Source: an uncultured bacterium
GTDB taxonomy: Bacteria > Verrucomicrobiota > Kiritimatiellia > RFP12 > UBA1067
Length of the DNA stretch: 64,000 nt
NCBI GenBank assembly: GCA_902800055.1
Contig: CADCCW010000008.1
Location: forward strand, 1-64,000
Reading direction: 5' to 3'
This document shows positions 7,427-14,228 of the stretch, piece after piece (the stretch's first letter is position 1; the number at the start of each line of letters is the position of its first letter). The notes under the pieces are model-generated. The model saw only the letters and a program-made list of their open reading frames with translations, did not search any database and was not told the DNA's origin. The position numbers and the translations under genes were made by a program.

Positions 7427-8562
7427 AGCTCCACCGTCCCGTCCATTTTCACTTCGCCCAGCCCGTTCGCCGCGGCGAGCAGCATGCCGTAGTTGACCAC
7501 CGGCACCCCGGCCTCGCGGCAGAGCGAGATCCGGCGCATCACCTCGCGTCGCGTGAGCATGCAGCCGCCGCACTGCACCGCGAGCGCGAAGCCGCCACCG
7601 TCCGCACCGAGGTCGAAGGTGCCGCCGCTTGCGAAGGAGAACTCCGGCCGCGCGCCAGAAAGCCGCTCGATTGCCTTCGGTATCTTCACCGCGCCGATGT
7701 CGTCGCACTGGCGGTGGTGGGTGCAGCCCTCTGCCACCAGCACCCGGTCGCCGGCGCGGAGCCGGCGCGCCGCGGCGATTCCGCCGGCGTAGGCGGCGAG
7801 GTCGCCCTTCTGCCGCGCATAGAGGATCGAAAACGAAGTGAGCCGCGTCGACGCGCCGCCGTGGGCGCGCACCGCGGCGGCGACCGCGGCGAAAGCCTGC
7901 GAGTCGGTGACGACAAGAGACTGGCCGCTGGCCGCGGCAAGTTCGCCGGCGAGCTCCTGCGGCTGGCAGACGGAGCAGGCGAGATGGCGGTCGAGGCATT
8001 CGCGGATCAGCTGCACCTGCGGCAGGATGAGCCTGCCCTTCGGCGCGGAGGAGTCGATCGGGCAGACGAGCACCAGCCGCTCGCCGTCGCGGACGATTCC
8101 GTCGAGGAGTCCGCGCTCGCGCTCCACGATCTTCGCCGCGGCGACCTTGCGCATCAATTCGTCGACGCCGTCGCCGCGGCGGTGGACGATCGCCGCGGTG
8201 CCGTTGCGGCGACACTCCGCGAGGAACTTTTCCTTCAGCGCGGCAGAGCGTTCCGGCTCCGTCCCCTCCACCCATACCGCGATGTCGGCGACCGCCAGCA
8301 CCTCAATCGTGCGCTTGACCCGCATCGCCCCGAGCTCGCCCTCGTCGTCGAGTCCGGCGGTGTCGGTGACGAGGCAGGGGCCAAGCGGGAAAATCTCCAT
8401 CGCCTTCGAGACCGGGTCGGTGGTGGTGCCGGGGACGTCGCTCACGATCGCGACGTCCTGGCCGGTGAAGGCGTTCACGAGCGTGGACTTGCCCGCGTTC
8501 CTCGGACCGAAGAACGCGATGCGCAGCCTGTTCGCCGAAGGCGTCTCGTGCATTTCCGCCAT
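7423..8562 (-). CDS. hydF: [FeFe]-hydrogenase H-cluster maturation GTPase HydF
   Basis: A 379-residue protein with an N-terminal Era-like GTPase (P-loop GPRNAGKST at 19-27; switch GTTTDP; DTAG near 67-70), a dimerisation domain, and a C-terminal cluster-binding domain with the HydF signature C280-x-H282 and C331-x-x-C334 (GCTHHRQC and QCGGC). HydF is the scaffold that carries the diiron subcluster made by HydE/HydG and delivers it to HydA. It therefore serves the hydrogenases encoded at 23877, 26764 and 46768. hydE and hydG are not in the window. It is first in a leftward operon and its TATAAT box is 9 nt before the start codon, so the mRNA is probably leaderless. Confidence 0.96.
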   Translation of the reverse strand: MAEMHETPSANRLRIAFFGPRNAGKSTLVNAFTGQDVAIVSDVPGTTTDPVSKAMEIFPLGPCLVTDTAGLDDEGELGAMRVKRTIEVLAVADIAVWVEGTEPERSAALKEKFLAECRRNGTAAIVHRRGDGVDELMRKVAAAKIVERERGLLDGIVRDGERLVLVCPIDSSAPKGRLILPQVQLIRECLDRHLACSVCQPQELAGELAAASGQSLVVTDSQAFAAVAAAVRAHGGASTRLTSFSILYARQKGDLAAYAGGIAAARRLRAGDRVLVAEGCTHHRQCDDIGAVKIPKAIERLSGARPEFSFASGGTFDLGADGGGFALAVQCGGCMLTRREVMRRISLCREAGVPVVNYGMLLAAANGLGEVKMDGTVEL

Positions 8563-8571
8563 ATGTTTTGT

Positions 8572-8577
8572 ATTATA
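8572..8577 (-). promoter_or_regulatory. -10 box of the hydF operon
   Basis: TATAAT on the minus strand, in the context TGATATAATAC. Nine bases separate it from the hydF ATG, leaving no room for a ribosome binding site. The divergent pdxK box is 72 bp away. Confidence 0.7.
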
Positions 8578-8648
8578 TCAAAACCCGCACAGGCAGGGCA
8601 ATAGCGCCTCGGCGGCGCGGCGGGGCTGACGCGGACGGAGAAATTTGG

Positions 8649-8654
8649 TATAAT
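8649..8654 (+). promoter_or_regulatory. -10 box of the pdxK-like operon
   Basis: TATAAT in the context TTTGGTATAATCC, nine bases before the ATG at 8664. This predicts a leaderless transcript. Confidence 0.7.
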
Positions 8655-8663
8655 CCGCGCCCA

Positions 8664-9539
8664 ATGGGAAGCAAGAGGACAGCTCCAACTGCCGCGGATG
8701 CGGCGAATGTCGACCACAACCGCCAGCGCAAGGCGGCTGTCATCAACGACTTCACCAGCTTCGGGCGCTGCTCGCTCGCGGTGACGATCCCCATCCTCTC
8801 CGCAATGAAGGTGCAGTGCTGCCCCGTGCCCACCGCCTTCTTCACCAACCACACCGGCTTCGAGTCGTTCGCCTGGACCGACAACACCGACCACCTCGAC
8901 GACTACATCCGCGAGTGGAAGCGCCTCGGCCTCCGGTTCGACGCCATCCAGACCGGATTCCTCGGCTCGCGCGAGCAGGTGGACTTCGTCAAACGCTTCA
9001 TCGCCGCCTTCCGCGACGAGCGGACCGTCGTCTGCGTCGATCCGGTGATGGGCGACTACGGCCGCCTCTACGCCACCTACGACCGCGCGCTCGCCGAGTC
9101 CATGCGCGGCTTCCTCGACGTCGCCGACGTCCTCACGCCCAACCTGACCGAGGCGTGCATCCTCGCGGACGAGCCCTACCGCACCGACATAACCGACGCC
9201 GAGCTGGAGTCGATCTGCCGCCGCCTCGCCGAGCGCGGAGCCGGCCGCGTCGTCGTCTCCGGCATTCCCCGCGGCGAAACGCTGGTGAACTTCGTCTACG
9301 TCCAGGGCCGCGAACCGACCCTCTGCGCCGAGCGGAAGATCGGCGGCGACCGCAGCGGCACCGGGGACGTCTTCGCGTCGGTGATCCTGGCGGACGCGGT
9401 GAACGGCGTCGACTTCGCCGAGTCCGTCCGCCGCGCCAGCGCCTTCACCGCGAGCGCGGTGCGCCGCTCGGTGGAGCTGGGGCTGCCGGAGAAGGACGGC
9501 CTCGCGATCGAGGAAGTCATTGGGGAGCTCGTGAAATGA
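8664..9539 (+). CDS. Pyridoxal/pyridoxamine kinase-like PfkB-family kinase
   Basis: A 291-residue ribokinase-superfamily protein. VINDFTSFGRCSLA, the alternating CCPVPTAFFTNHTG segment, CVDPVMGDYGRLY and the anion-hole motif GDRSGTGDVFASV (about 226-238) match bacterial PdxK/PdxY-type kinases, which phosphorylate pyridoxal, pyridoxamine or pyridoxine with ATP in the cytosol. I start it at the ATG at 8664, because a longer frame from 8568 would run through the promoter. The stop overlaps the next gene's start in ATGA. Its location opposite the yggS operon gives two vitamin-B6 genes side by side. Confidence 0.88.
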   Translation: MGSKRTAPTAADAANVDHNRQRKAAVINDFTSFGRCSLAVTIPILSAMKVQCCPVPTAFFTNHTGFESFAWTDNTDHLDDYIREWKRLGLRFDAIQTGFLGSREQVDFVKRFIAAFRDERTVVCVDPVMGDYGRLYATYDRALAESMRGFLDVADVLTPNLTEACILADEPYRTDITDAELESICRRLAERGAGRVVVSGIPRGETLVNFVYVQGREPTLCAERKIGGDRSGTGDVFASVILADAVNGVDFAESVRRASAFTASAVRRSVELGLPEKDGLAIEEVIGELVK

Positions 9540-10147
9540 CCATCACCTACCAGGTCAAGTCGTCGGTCTACGTCAACCTCACCAACCGCTGTCCCTGCGC
9601 CTGCACCTTCTGCCTCCGGAACAACGCGAGCGGCGTCTACGGCTCCGGCTCGCTCTGGCTCGAGCGCGAGCCGACGCTCGACGAGGTGACCGCAAGCCTC
9701 GACGCACAGGACTGGACGCGCTTCCGCGAAGTCGTCTTCTGCGGCTACGGCGAGCCCACCGAGAGGCTCGACGTGCTGCTCGCCGCCGCCGCGCACATGA
9801 AGGCACGCGACCCCTCGCTGCGCGTGAGGGTGAACACGAACGGGCTTTCCGACCTCGTGAACGGGCGCCCCACCGCCGCGCTCTTCGCGGGCAAGGTCGA
9901 CTGCCTTTCCATCAGCCTCAACACCGACGACCCGGCCGAGTACCTCGCGGTCTGCCGCCCTTCCTTTGGCGACGCCGCCTACCCCGCCATGCTCGCCTTC
10001 GCTCACGACGCGGCGAAATTCGTCCCGGAAGTGGTGATGACCGTCGTCGGTGAGCCCGTCACCGACGCGGCCAAGCAGGCGCGCTGTCGCGCCATCGCCG
10101 AAGGCCTCGGCGCCAGCCTCCGCGTCCGCCCCTACGAAATGGCATAA
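9536..10147 (+). CDS. TatD-linked-type radical SAM protein
   Basis: A 203-residue small radical SAM enzyme. The cluster motif C19-x3-C23-x2-C26 lies in NRCPCACTFC; FCGYGEPTERL is the GGE-like SAM-contact strand, followed by RVNTNG and CLSISLNTDD. This pattern and the short length match the family usually found next to or fused to TatD nucleases. No tatD gene is adjacent here: the next gene is 5-formyl-THF cyclo-ligase, 8 nt on. The reaction is unknown for the family. The start overlaps the pdxK stop in ATGA. Confidence 0.85.
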   Translation: MTITYQVKSSVYVNLTNRCPCACTFCLRNNASGVYGSGSLWLEREPTLDEVTASLDAQDWTRFREVVFCGYGEPTERLDVLLAAAAHMKARDPSLRVRVNTNGLSDLVNGRPTAALFAGKVDCLSISLNTDDPAEYLAVCRPSFGDAAYPAMLAFAHDAAKFVPEVVMTVVGEPVTDAAKQARCRAIAEGLGASLRVRPYEMA

Positions 10148-10148
10148 T
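10143..10148 (+). promoter_or_regulatory. Possible internal -10 box before the cyclo-ligase
   Basis: CATAAT in the context TGGCATAATCC overlaps the end of the radical SAM gene and lies 7 nt before the GTG start at 10156. It resembles the leaderless boxes elsewhere but is not a perfect match. Confidence 0.4.
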
Positions 10149-10155
10149 CCACACC

Positions 10156-10800
10156 GTGGAAGAGCAGGCAGAGACAAAGGACGCAATTCGGCGGCGGATG
10201 CGCGCGCAGCGCAGGGCGCTTACGCCCGAGGAGCGCGAGCGCGCGTCCAAGGTCATTTGCGCCAAGCTGATCGACGACGACCTCATTTCGGTCGCCGCCG
10301 ACCCGTTTGAGGGTGGCGGTGCAGTCGCGGTATACCTCGCCTCGCCGGACGAGATCGACCTTTCGGAATTCATCCTCGAGATGCTCGAACGGGGAGTAAA
10401 GGTCGTCGCGCCGCGCTGGAACGGCGAGACCTACGAACTCGCGAAGTTGAAGAGTCTTTCCGAAGGAGACCTCAGGCGCGGGCCGATGAACATCCTCGAA
10501 CCAGCGGAGGCGGAAATCGTCAAGCCCTCGGAAGTGGCAGCATGGATCGTCCCCGGGCTCGCCTTCACAATCCTTGGCGACCGCCTCGGCTATGGTGGCG
10601 GCTGGTATGACCGGCTGATGGCCAATGCCAAGGGCTTCAAGATCGGCGTCGCCCACGACTTCCAGATCGTCGAGAATCTGCCGCACGAACCGCACGACAT
10701 CCGGCTGATTCGCATGGTAACCGACGATCTCTCCGACAAGCATATAGAATCAACCACTACTGCTTCAACAACCTTCCTCCCCGCTGCTACCTTCCGCTGA
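10156..10800 (+). CDS. 5-formyltetrahydrofolate cyclo-ligase
   Basis: A 214-residue protein converting 5-formyl-THF to 5,10-methenyl-THF with ATP. The N-terminus has the basic helix IRRRMRAQRRALTPEER; the C-terminal family motif is VPGLAFTILGDRLGYGGGWYDRLM, split by the usual glycine-rich loop. Start is GTG at 10156; no Shine-Dalgarno is visible and a CATAAT box is 7 nt upstream. The last 15 residues, rich in Thr and Ser, extend past the usual end. It is the last gene of the pdxK-like operon; folate metabolism reappears with folC at 31938. Confidence 0.92.
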   Translation: MEEQAETKDAIRRRMRAQRRALTPEERERASKVICAKLIDDDLISVAADPFEGGGAVAVYLASPDEIDLSEFILEMLERGVKVVAPRWNGETYELAKLKSLSEGDLRRGPMNILEPAEAEIVKPSEVAAWIVPGLAFTILGDRLGYGGGWYDRLMANAKGFKIGVAHDFQIVENLPHEPHDIRLIRMVTDDLSDKHIESTTTASTTFLPAATFR

Positions 10801-10872
10801 TCGCCTTCGTAAGACACTGCTCTTCCAAGAATCAGTAGCACAACTTTCTAATATCCAAGGGATGATACATAC

Positions 10873-10928
10873 AAATCGCCGACGCCGTTGGCGATTTTAT
10901 TGCAGAATCGCCGACAGCGTCGGCGATT
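10873..10928. terminator. Two tandem hairpins sharing one stem sequence
   Basis: Hairpin 1: AAATCGCC (10873-10880), 9-nt loop, GGCGATTT (10890-10897). Hairpin 2: AATCGCCGAC (10906-10915), loop AGC, GTCGGCGATT (10919-10928). The first is followed by TTAT and the second by TGCTATTG, so either could end the cyclo-ligase transcript. The shared AATCGCC core means they could also pair with one another. Confidence 0.6.
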
Positions 10929-10933
10929 TGCTA

Positions 10934-10963
10934 TTGACTCTTCGGCCGCTATAATGATATAAT
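10934..10963 (+). promoter_or_regulatory. Sigma-70-type promoter of the AAA ATPase
   Basis: TTGACT (10934-10939), 18-nt spacer, TATAAT (10958-10963). A second TATAAT overlaps at 10950-10955. Unlike the leaderless genes, this one has a long leader and a Shine-Dalgarno (TAGGAGAA) before the ATG at 10998. Confidence 0.75.
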
Positions 10964-10997
10964 GTGCAATAATTCAACAAATCATTAGGAGAAATCA

Positions 10998-12134
10998 ATG
11001 TATATCCCGCGAAAACTTGATGTCGCCGCGATATTGGAGAAGAAGTCCTGCTTTTTGTTTGGACCGCGTCAATGCGGGAAATCATCTCTGATTCGCGAAA
11101 CCTTGCCCGACGCATATGTACTGGATTTGCTTTCAGGCGACACATTTAGGCGATTGGCAAGGAATCCAGGCTACATTGACGAGATATGCCGAGAACCACG
11201 CCCTGTTGTAATCGACGAGATTCAGAAAATGCCATCCCTCCTCGACGAAGTCCATCGGCTCATCGAGACCAAAGGCCTAAACTTTCTTCTGACCGGATCA
11301 AGTGCCAGAAAACTGCGCAAGGGCGGAGTGAACCTTCTCGGTGGGCGCGCAAGGGTACGCAACATCCATCCATTCTCCGCATCCGAACTCGGCGATGCAT
11401 TCGATCTCGACCGTGCCATCAACTATGGGCTTGTCCCCGGCATTTGGAATTCCGACTCGCCCGACGAAGACATCGCCGGCTATGTCTCGCTTTACCTTGA
11501 ACAGGAAATCATACAGGAAGGCGCGACACGCAATCTTCCGGCATTCAGCCGCTTTCTCGAGGTTGCCGCGCTTTCGAGCGGCGAGCAGATCAACTACCAA
11601 TCCATCTCTTCCGATGCGCAGATTCCGCGAAGCACCGTACAGGAATACTTCAGAATCCTCAAAGACACACTCCTTGCCCAAGAAGTCCCAGTCTGGCGGA
11701 AAGGCTGCTCGCGCAAGACGGTCGAGACGGCTAAGTTCTATCTTTTCGACACAGGCATAACGCGCCACCTCCAGGGAAGAAAACCGCTCGTCAGGGGAAC
11801 GCCTGAATACGGACACGCCTTCGAAAGCTGGATTATGCACGAGATCTCCTCATACATCGACGCCTGCCGACGAGACGCCAAGATATCCTATTGGAGGACG
11901 CGCACCAACCTCGAAGTCGACTTCATCGTTGACGACGAAGTTGCAATCGAGGCGAAAACCACGCGCAGCGTAGCAAAGGACGACCTCAAGGGACTCCGTG
12001 CAATCGCCGAAGAGGGAGCGTTTCGCCACCGCATCCTCGTCACCGACGAACCGCGCCCGCGGGAAGTCGACGGCATAGCAATCCTCCCCTGGCGAAATTT
12101 CATCGACCATCTCTGGACAGGGAAACTATTCTAA
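10998..12134 (+). CDS. AAA ATPase with C-terminal DUF4143 domain
   Basis: A 378-residue ATPase of the AAA_14/DUF4143 group. P-loop GPRQCGKSS (22-30), Walker B VVIDEIQKMP, sensor LLTGSSARKLR, and a C-terminal half with the nuclease-like E-x-D...E-A-K pattern (TNLEVDFIVDDEVAIEAKTT). Such proteins are common, often in many copies per genome, and their role is not settled; some resemble defence or mobile-element genes. It has its own conventional promoter and Shine-Dalgarno. Codon third positions are visibly less GC-biased than in the flanking genes, and a gene stump lies directly beyond its 3' end, both consistent with insertion (inference). Confidence 0.88.
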   Translation: MYIPRKLDVAAILEKKSCFLFGPRQCGKSSLIRETLPDAYVLDLLSGDTFRRLARNPGYIDEICREPRPVVIDEIQKMPSLLDEVHRLIETKGLNFLLTGSSARKLRKGGVNLLGGRARVRNIHPFSASELGDAFDLDRAINYGLVPGIWNSDSPDEDIAGYVSLYLEQEIIQEGATRNLPAFSRFLEVAALSSGEQINYQSISSDAQIPRSTVQEYFRILKDTLLAQEVPVWRKGCSRKTVETAKFYLFDTGITRHLQGRKPLVRGTPEYGHAFESWIMHEISSYIDACRRDAKISYWRTRTNLEVDFIVDDEVAIEAKTTRSVAKDDLKGLRAIAEEGAFRHRILVTDEPRPREVDGIAILPWRNFIDHLWTGKLF

Positions 12135-12139
12135 AACCA

Positions 12140-12181
12140 GCAACCAAATCCGCATCTACCGCGGAACTATCATGTGGTTGC
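12140..12181. terminator. Weak hairpin between convergent genes
   Basis: GCAACCA (12140-12146) can pair with TGGTTGC (12175-12181), with an internal CCGC/GCGG stem. It lies between the AAA ATPase (plus) and the stump of the exporter operon (minus). There is no clear T-tract. Confidence 0.3.
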
Positions 12182-12262
12182 CGAATGCGAAGCAAGAAGC
12201 GCCTTTGTTTCCGCGAGCGCGGGGCAGACAGACGCAGAGTCGGGATTGACGAAAGGCTTCAT
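12170..12262 (-). pseudogene. Gene stump, 30 codons, translationally coupled start
   Basis: A reading frame starting with ATG at 12262, whose ATGA overlaps the stop of the MOP exporter exactly as true operon genes do here, but ending after 30 residues (MKPFVNPDSASVCPALAETK and ten more). The N-terminal sequence is not enough to name a family. The frame ends just beyond the 3' end of the inserted-looking AAA ATPase gene. I read it as the 5' remnant of a gene whose remainder was lost; a true 30-residue protein is the alternative. Confidence 0.45.
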
Positions 12263-13587
12263 TGCGGCCGCCTCCCGGACATGAGCACCGCGTAGATGGT
12301 GGCGGTGACGCAGACGGGGGCGACGAAGATCGCGGTGACGGCCATCGCCCAGCCCGGGACGCCGAGGGGAAGGAGAATGGAGCAGACCATGAAGAGCGAA
12401 GTCGTGTAGGCGATCTGCCCGGCCATTATCGCCCTCGGGCGCTTGGCGAGCGCCGCGAGCCCCTCCACGCGCGCGCGGACAGCGTGGATGACGGCGATGA
12501 GCGAATAGATTCCGATGGCGAGGCGCGCAGTCCCGACGATGCGCGGCGGGACGTTCTGGTACGTGCCGAAATACCAGCCGCCGAGCCACGGCGTCGAGAA
12601 CGCGAGCGGCACGACGCCCAGGAGAAGCCCGGCGACGACGGCATACGCCAAAAGCCGCCTGTCGCCGACGTACTCCGGCGGGAACTTGATCGCCACCGTC
12701 TGCATGCGGAGCGCGGCAAACGCCACCGGGTTCGCGACGCCGAGGGTGACATAGTGGATGGCAAGCATGTCGTTGGCGTTTGCCGTCCTGCCGACGAAGG
12801 CGGCGATCACGAGCGGCGAGAGCATCAGCAGGAAGCCGCCGAGCGAAAGCGGAAGCGTGAAGCGGAACTGCTCGAGCGTGAGGCGGGGGATGCTCGGGAG
12901 CGACGGCGCGCCCTCTGTCTGCGGCCGGTTGGGGAGCCGCGCGACGTACGGACGCGCATAGAGCCAGGTGGCGACGAGCTCCACGCCGACGCCGAAGGTC
13001 AGCGCCGCGAGCCCCCACCACGGCCCGACCAGACCCATCTGCGGGAAGGCGACTGCAAGCGCGAAGGTCACGACCAGGCGGATGAACGTCGCATAGTTCG
13101 CCTTCGCGCTTTCGAGGTTGTCGAAGAGGACGACCATCGGGACGTTGCGGAGGAAGAAAAACCCGTTCATCACCACTCCATAAAGGAGCGTGCGCGACGC
13201 GATCTCGGCGAGCTCCGGCGTCAGCGCGAAGAGTCCCGAGAACAGCCAGTCCGAGAACGGCGGCAGCGCGGCGACGCACTGGACCGCCAGGAGCGCAGAC
13301 ATCATCAGCGTGTTGAGCCGCTTGAAGGCGACGTAGCCCATCCAGGTCTTCGCGAAGACGAGTCCGGTGGTGATGAGCCCGCCGCCGATCGCGCCGATCA
13401 TGAACATGACCATCTGCCCCTGGCTGAAGGCGGTAAGTGCGTCGACGCCATGCTCGCCATGCGTGACGATGCCGGCGACGAGCGGATACGCGAGCGACTG
13501 CGAGAAACCCTGCAGGAGCAGCGGCACGTAGAAGCGCGTGATGCTTCCGACGCTAAACTTCGACTCTGCCGCTGCGCCTGACTTCAT
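12259..13587 (-). CDS. MOP-superfamily membrane exporter (MATE/ANK-like)
   Basis: A 442-residue polytopic inner-membrane protein with about 12 hydrophobic segments. It has the two-lobed organisation of the MOP flippase superfamily: an N-terminal SITRFYVPLLLQGFSQSLAYPLVAGIV segment (in part) echoed near residue 240 by FRFTLPLSLGGFLLMLSPL. The spacing around PLVAGIVTHG and the long first loops recall ANK-type transporters (pyrophosphate/organic-anion export) more than drug MATE pumps, but the call is only to superfamily. It starts 4 nt after the DUF456 gene and its stop overlaps a downstream stump. Confidence 0.75.
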   Translation of the reverse strand: MKSGAAAESKFSVGSITRFYVPLLLQGFSQSLAYPLVAGIVTHGEHGVDALTAFSQGQMVMFMIGAIGGGLITTGLVFAKTWMGYVAFKRLNTLMMSALLAVQCVAALPPFSDWLFSGLFALTPELAEIASRTLLYGVVMNGFFFLRNVPMVVLFDNLESAKANYATFIRLVVTFALAVAFPQMGLVGPWWGLAALTFGVGVELVATWLYARPYVARLPNRPQTEGAPSLPSIPRLTLEQFRFTLPLSLGGFLLMLSPLVIAAFVGRTANANDMLAIHYVTLGVANPVAFAALRMQTVAIKFPPEYVGDRRLLAYAVVAGLLLGVVPLAFSTPWLGGWYFGTYQNVPPRIVGTARLAIGIYSLIAVIHAVRARVEGLAALAKRPRAIMAGQIAYTTSLFMVCSILLPLGVPGWAMAVTAIFVAPVCVTATIYAVLMSGRRPQ

Positions 13588-13591
13588 ACCG

Positions 13592-14077
13592 CTACGCGCC
13601 GTAAACCGCCGCCCAGAACTGGTAGGCGATGAATCCGCAGCAGGCGACCTTCAGCGCCACGCCGCACAAATATCCGAGAAATGCGCCGAACGCACCCTTG
13701 AGCGACCGCCCGAACGGCTTGCCGGAAATGAGTTCTCCTGCAAGCGCGCCGAGGAACGGACCCAAGACCACGCCAATCGGGAGGAAGAAGAGTCCGACGA
13801 TTGTTCCGATGAAGCAGCCCAGCATCCCGACGCGCGAACAGTTGAACTTCTTCGCCCCCAGCGTCGGCACGATCCAGTCGAGCACCAGCACCGCCGCCGT
13901 GACCGCGCCGGCGACGACAAGCTCGAAGACGCCGGGCGACGAGTGGTCACCGCGCGCCAGCGCGAGGAAAAGCGCCGCGTACGCGATCGGCGGGCCGGGC
14001 AGCACCGGCAGAAAGCAGCCGATGGCGCCAACCACAATCAGGACCCAGCCGATCCATTCATACGCAATGTCCATCAT
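13592..14077 (-). CDS. DUF456 family small membrane protein
   Basis: 161 residues, four to five membrane segments, glycine-rich. GWVLIVVGAIGCFLPVLPGPP at the N-terminus (in part), the SRVGMLGCFIGTIVGLFF core and GPFLGALAGEL are typical of DUF456. Function unknown for the family. Two adjacent ATG codons are possible starts; AGAGG lies upstream. First gene of the operon with the MOP exporter. Confidence 0.85.
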   Translation of the reverse strand: MMDIAYEWIGWVLIVVGAIGCFLPVLPGPPIAYAALFLALARGDHSSPGVFELVVAGAVTAAVLVLDWIVPTLGAKKFNCSRVGMLGCFIGTIVGLFFLPIGVVLGPFLGALAGELISGKPFGRSLKGAFGAFLGYLCGVALKVACCGFIAYQFWAAVYGA

Positions 14078-14097
14078 AGATAGCCTCTGATGTGGGC

Positions 14098-14127
14098 ATT
14101 ATATCATTTCCTTGCCCCCAAGCGCAA
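14098..14127 (-). promoter_or_regulatory. Promoter of the DUF456-exporter operon
   Basis: On the minus strand TTGCGC (14127-14122), 18-nt spacer, TATAAT (14103-14098). The leader is short, about 14 nt, and includes AGAGG. Confidence 0.6.
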
Positions 14128-14151
14128 CCGCGCAAGTCGCAACATTTCGTA

Positions 14152-14181
14152 TTGAAAACTCGGGGCGACATGGGTTATAAT
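14152..14181 (+). promoter_or_regulatory. Promoter of the GH99-like gene
   Basis: TTGAAA (14152-14157), 18-nt spacer, TATAAT (14176-14181). An ATG follows after 8 nt and opens a 12-codon upstream ORF. Confidence 0.7.
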
Positions 14182-14189
14182 ACCCTTCC

Positions 14190-14228
14190 ATGGCTTCCAA
14201 GCGCCCAAAGAGAAAGGAATGCACGTGA
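14190..14228 (+). CDS. Possible 12-residue upstream ORF
   Basis: ATG at 14190, 8 nt after the TATAAT box, opens MASKRPKRKECT and stops with TGA at 14226-14228. That stop forms GTGA with the GTG at 14225, which has AAAGGA at good spacing. A leaderless uORF feeding ribosomes to the main start is plausible, but the stretch is short enough to be chance. Confidence 0.4.
   Translation: MASKRPKRKECT

Noticed and set aside
10998-12134. Defence-system call for the DUF4143 ATPase
   Set aside because: The family is widespread and functionally unsettled, and no defence partner genes are adjacent.
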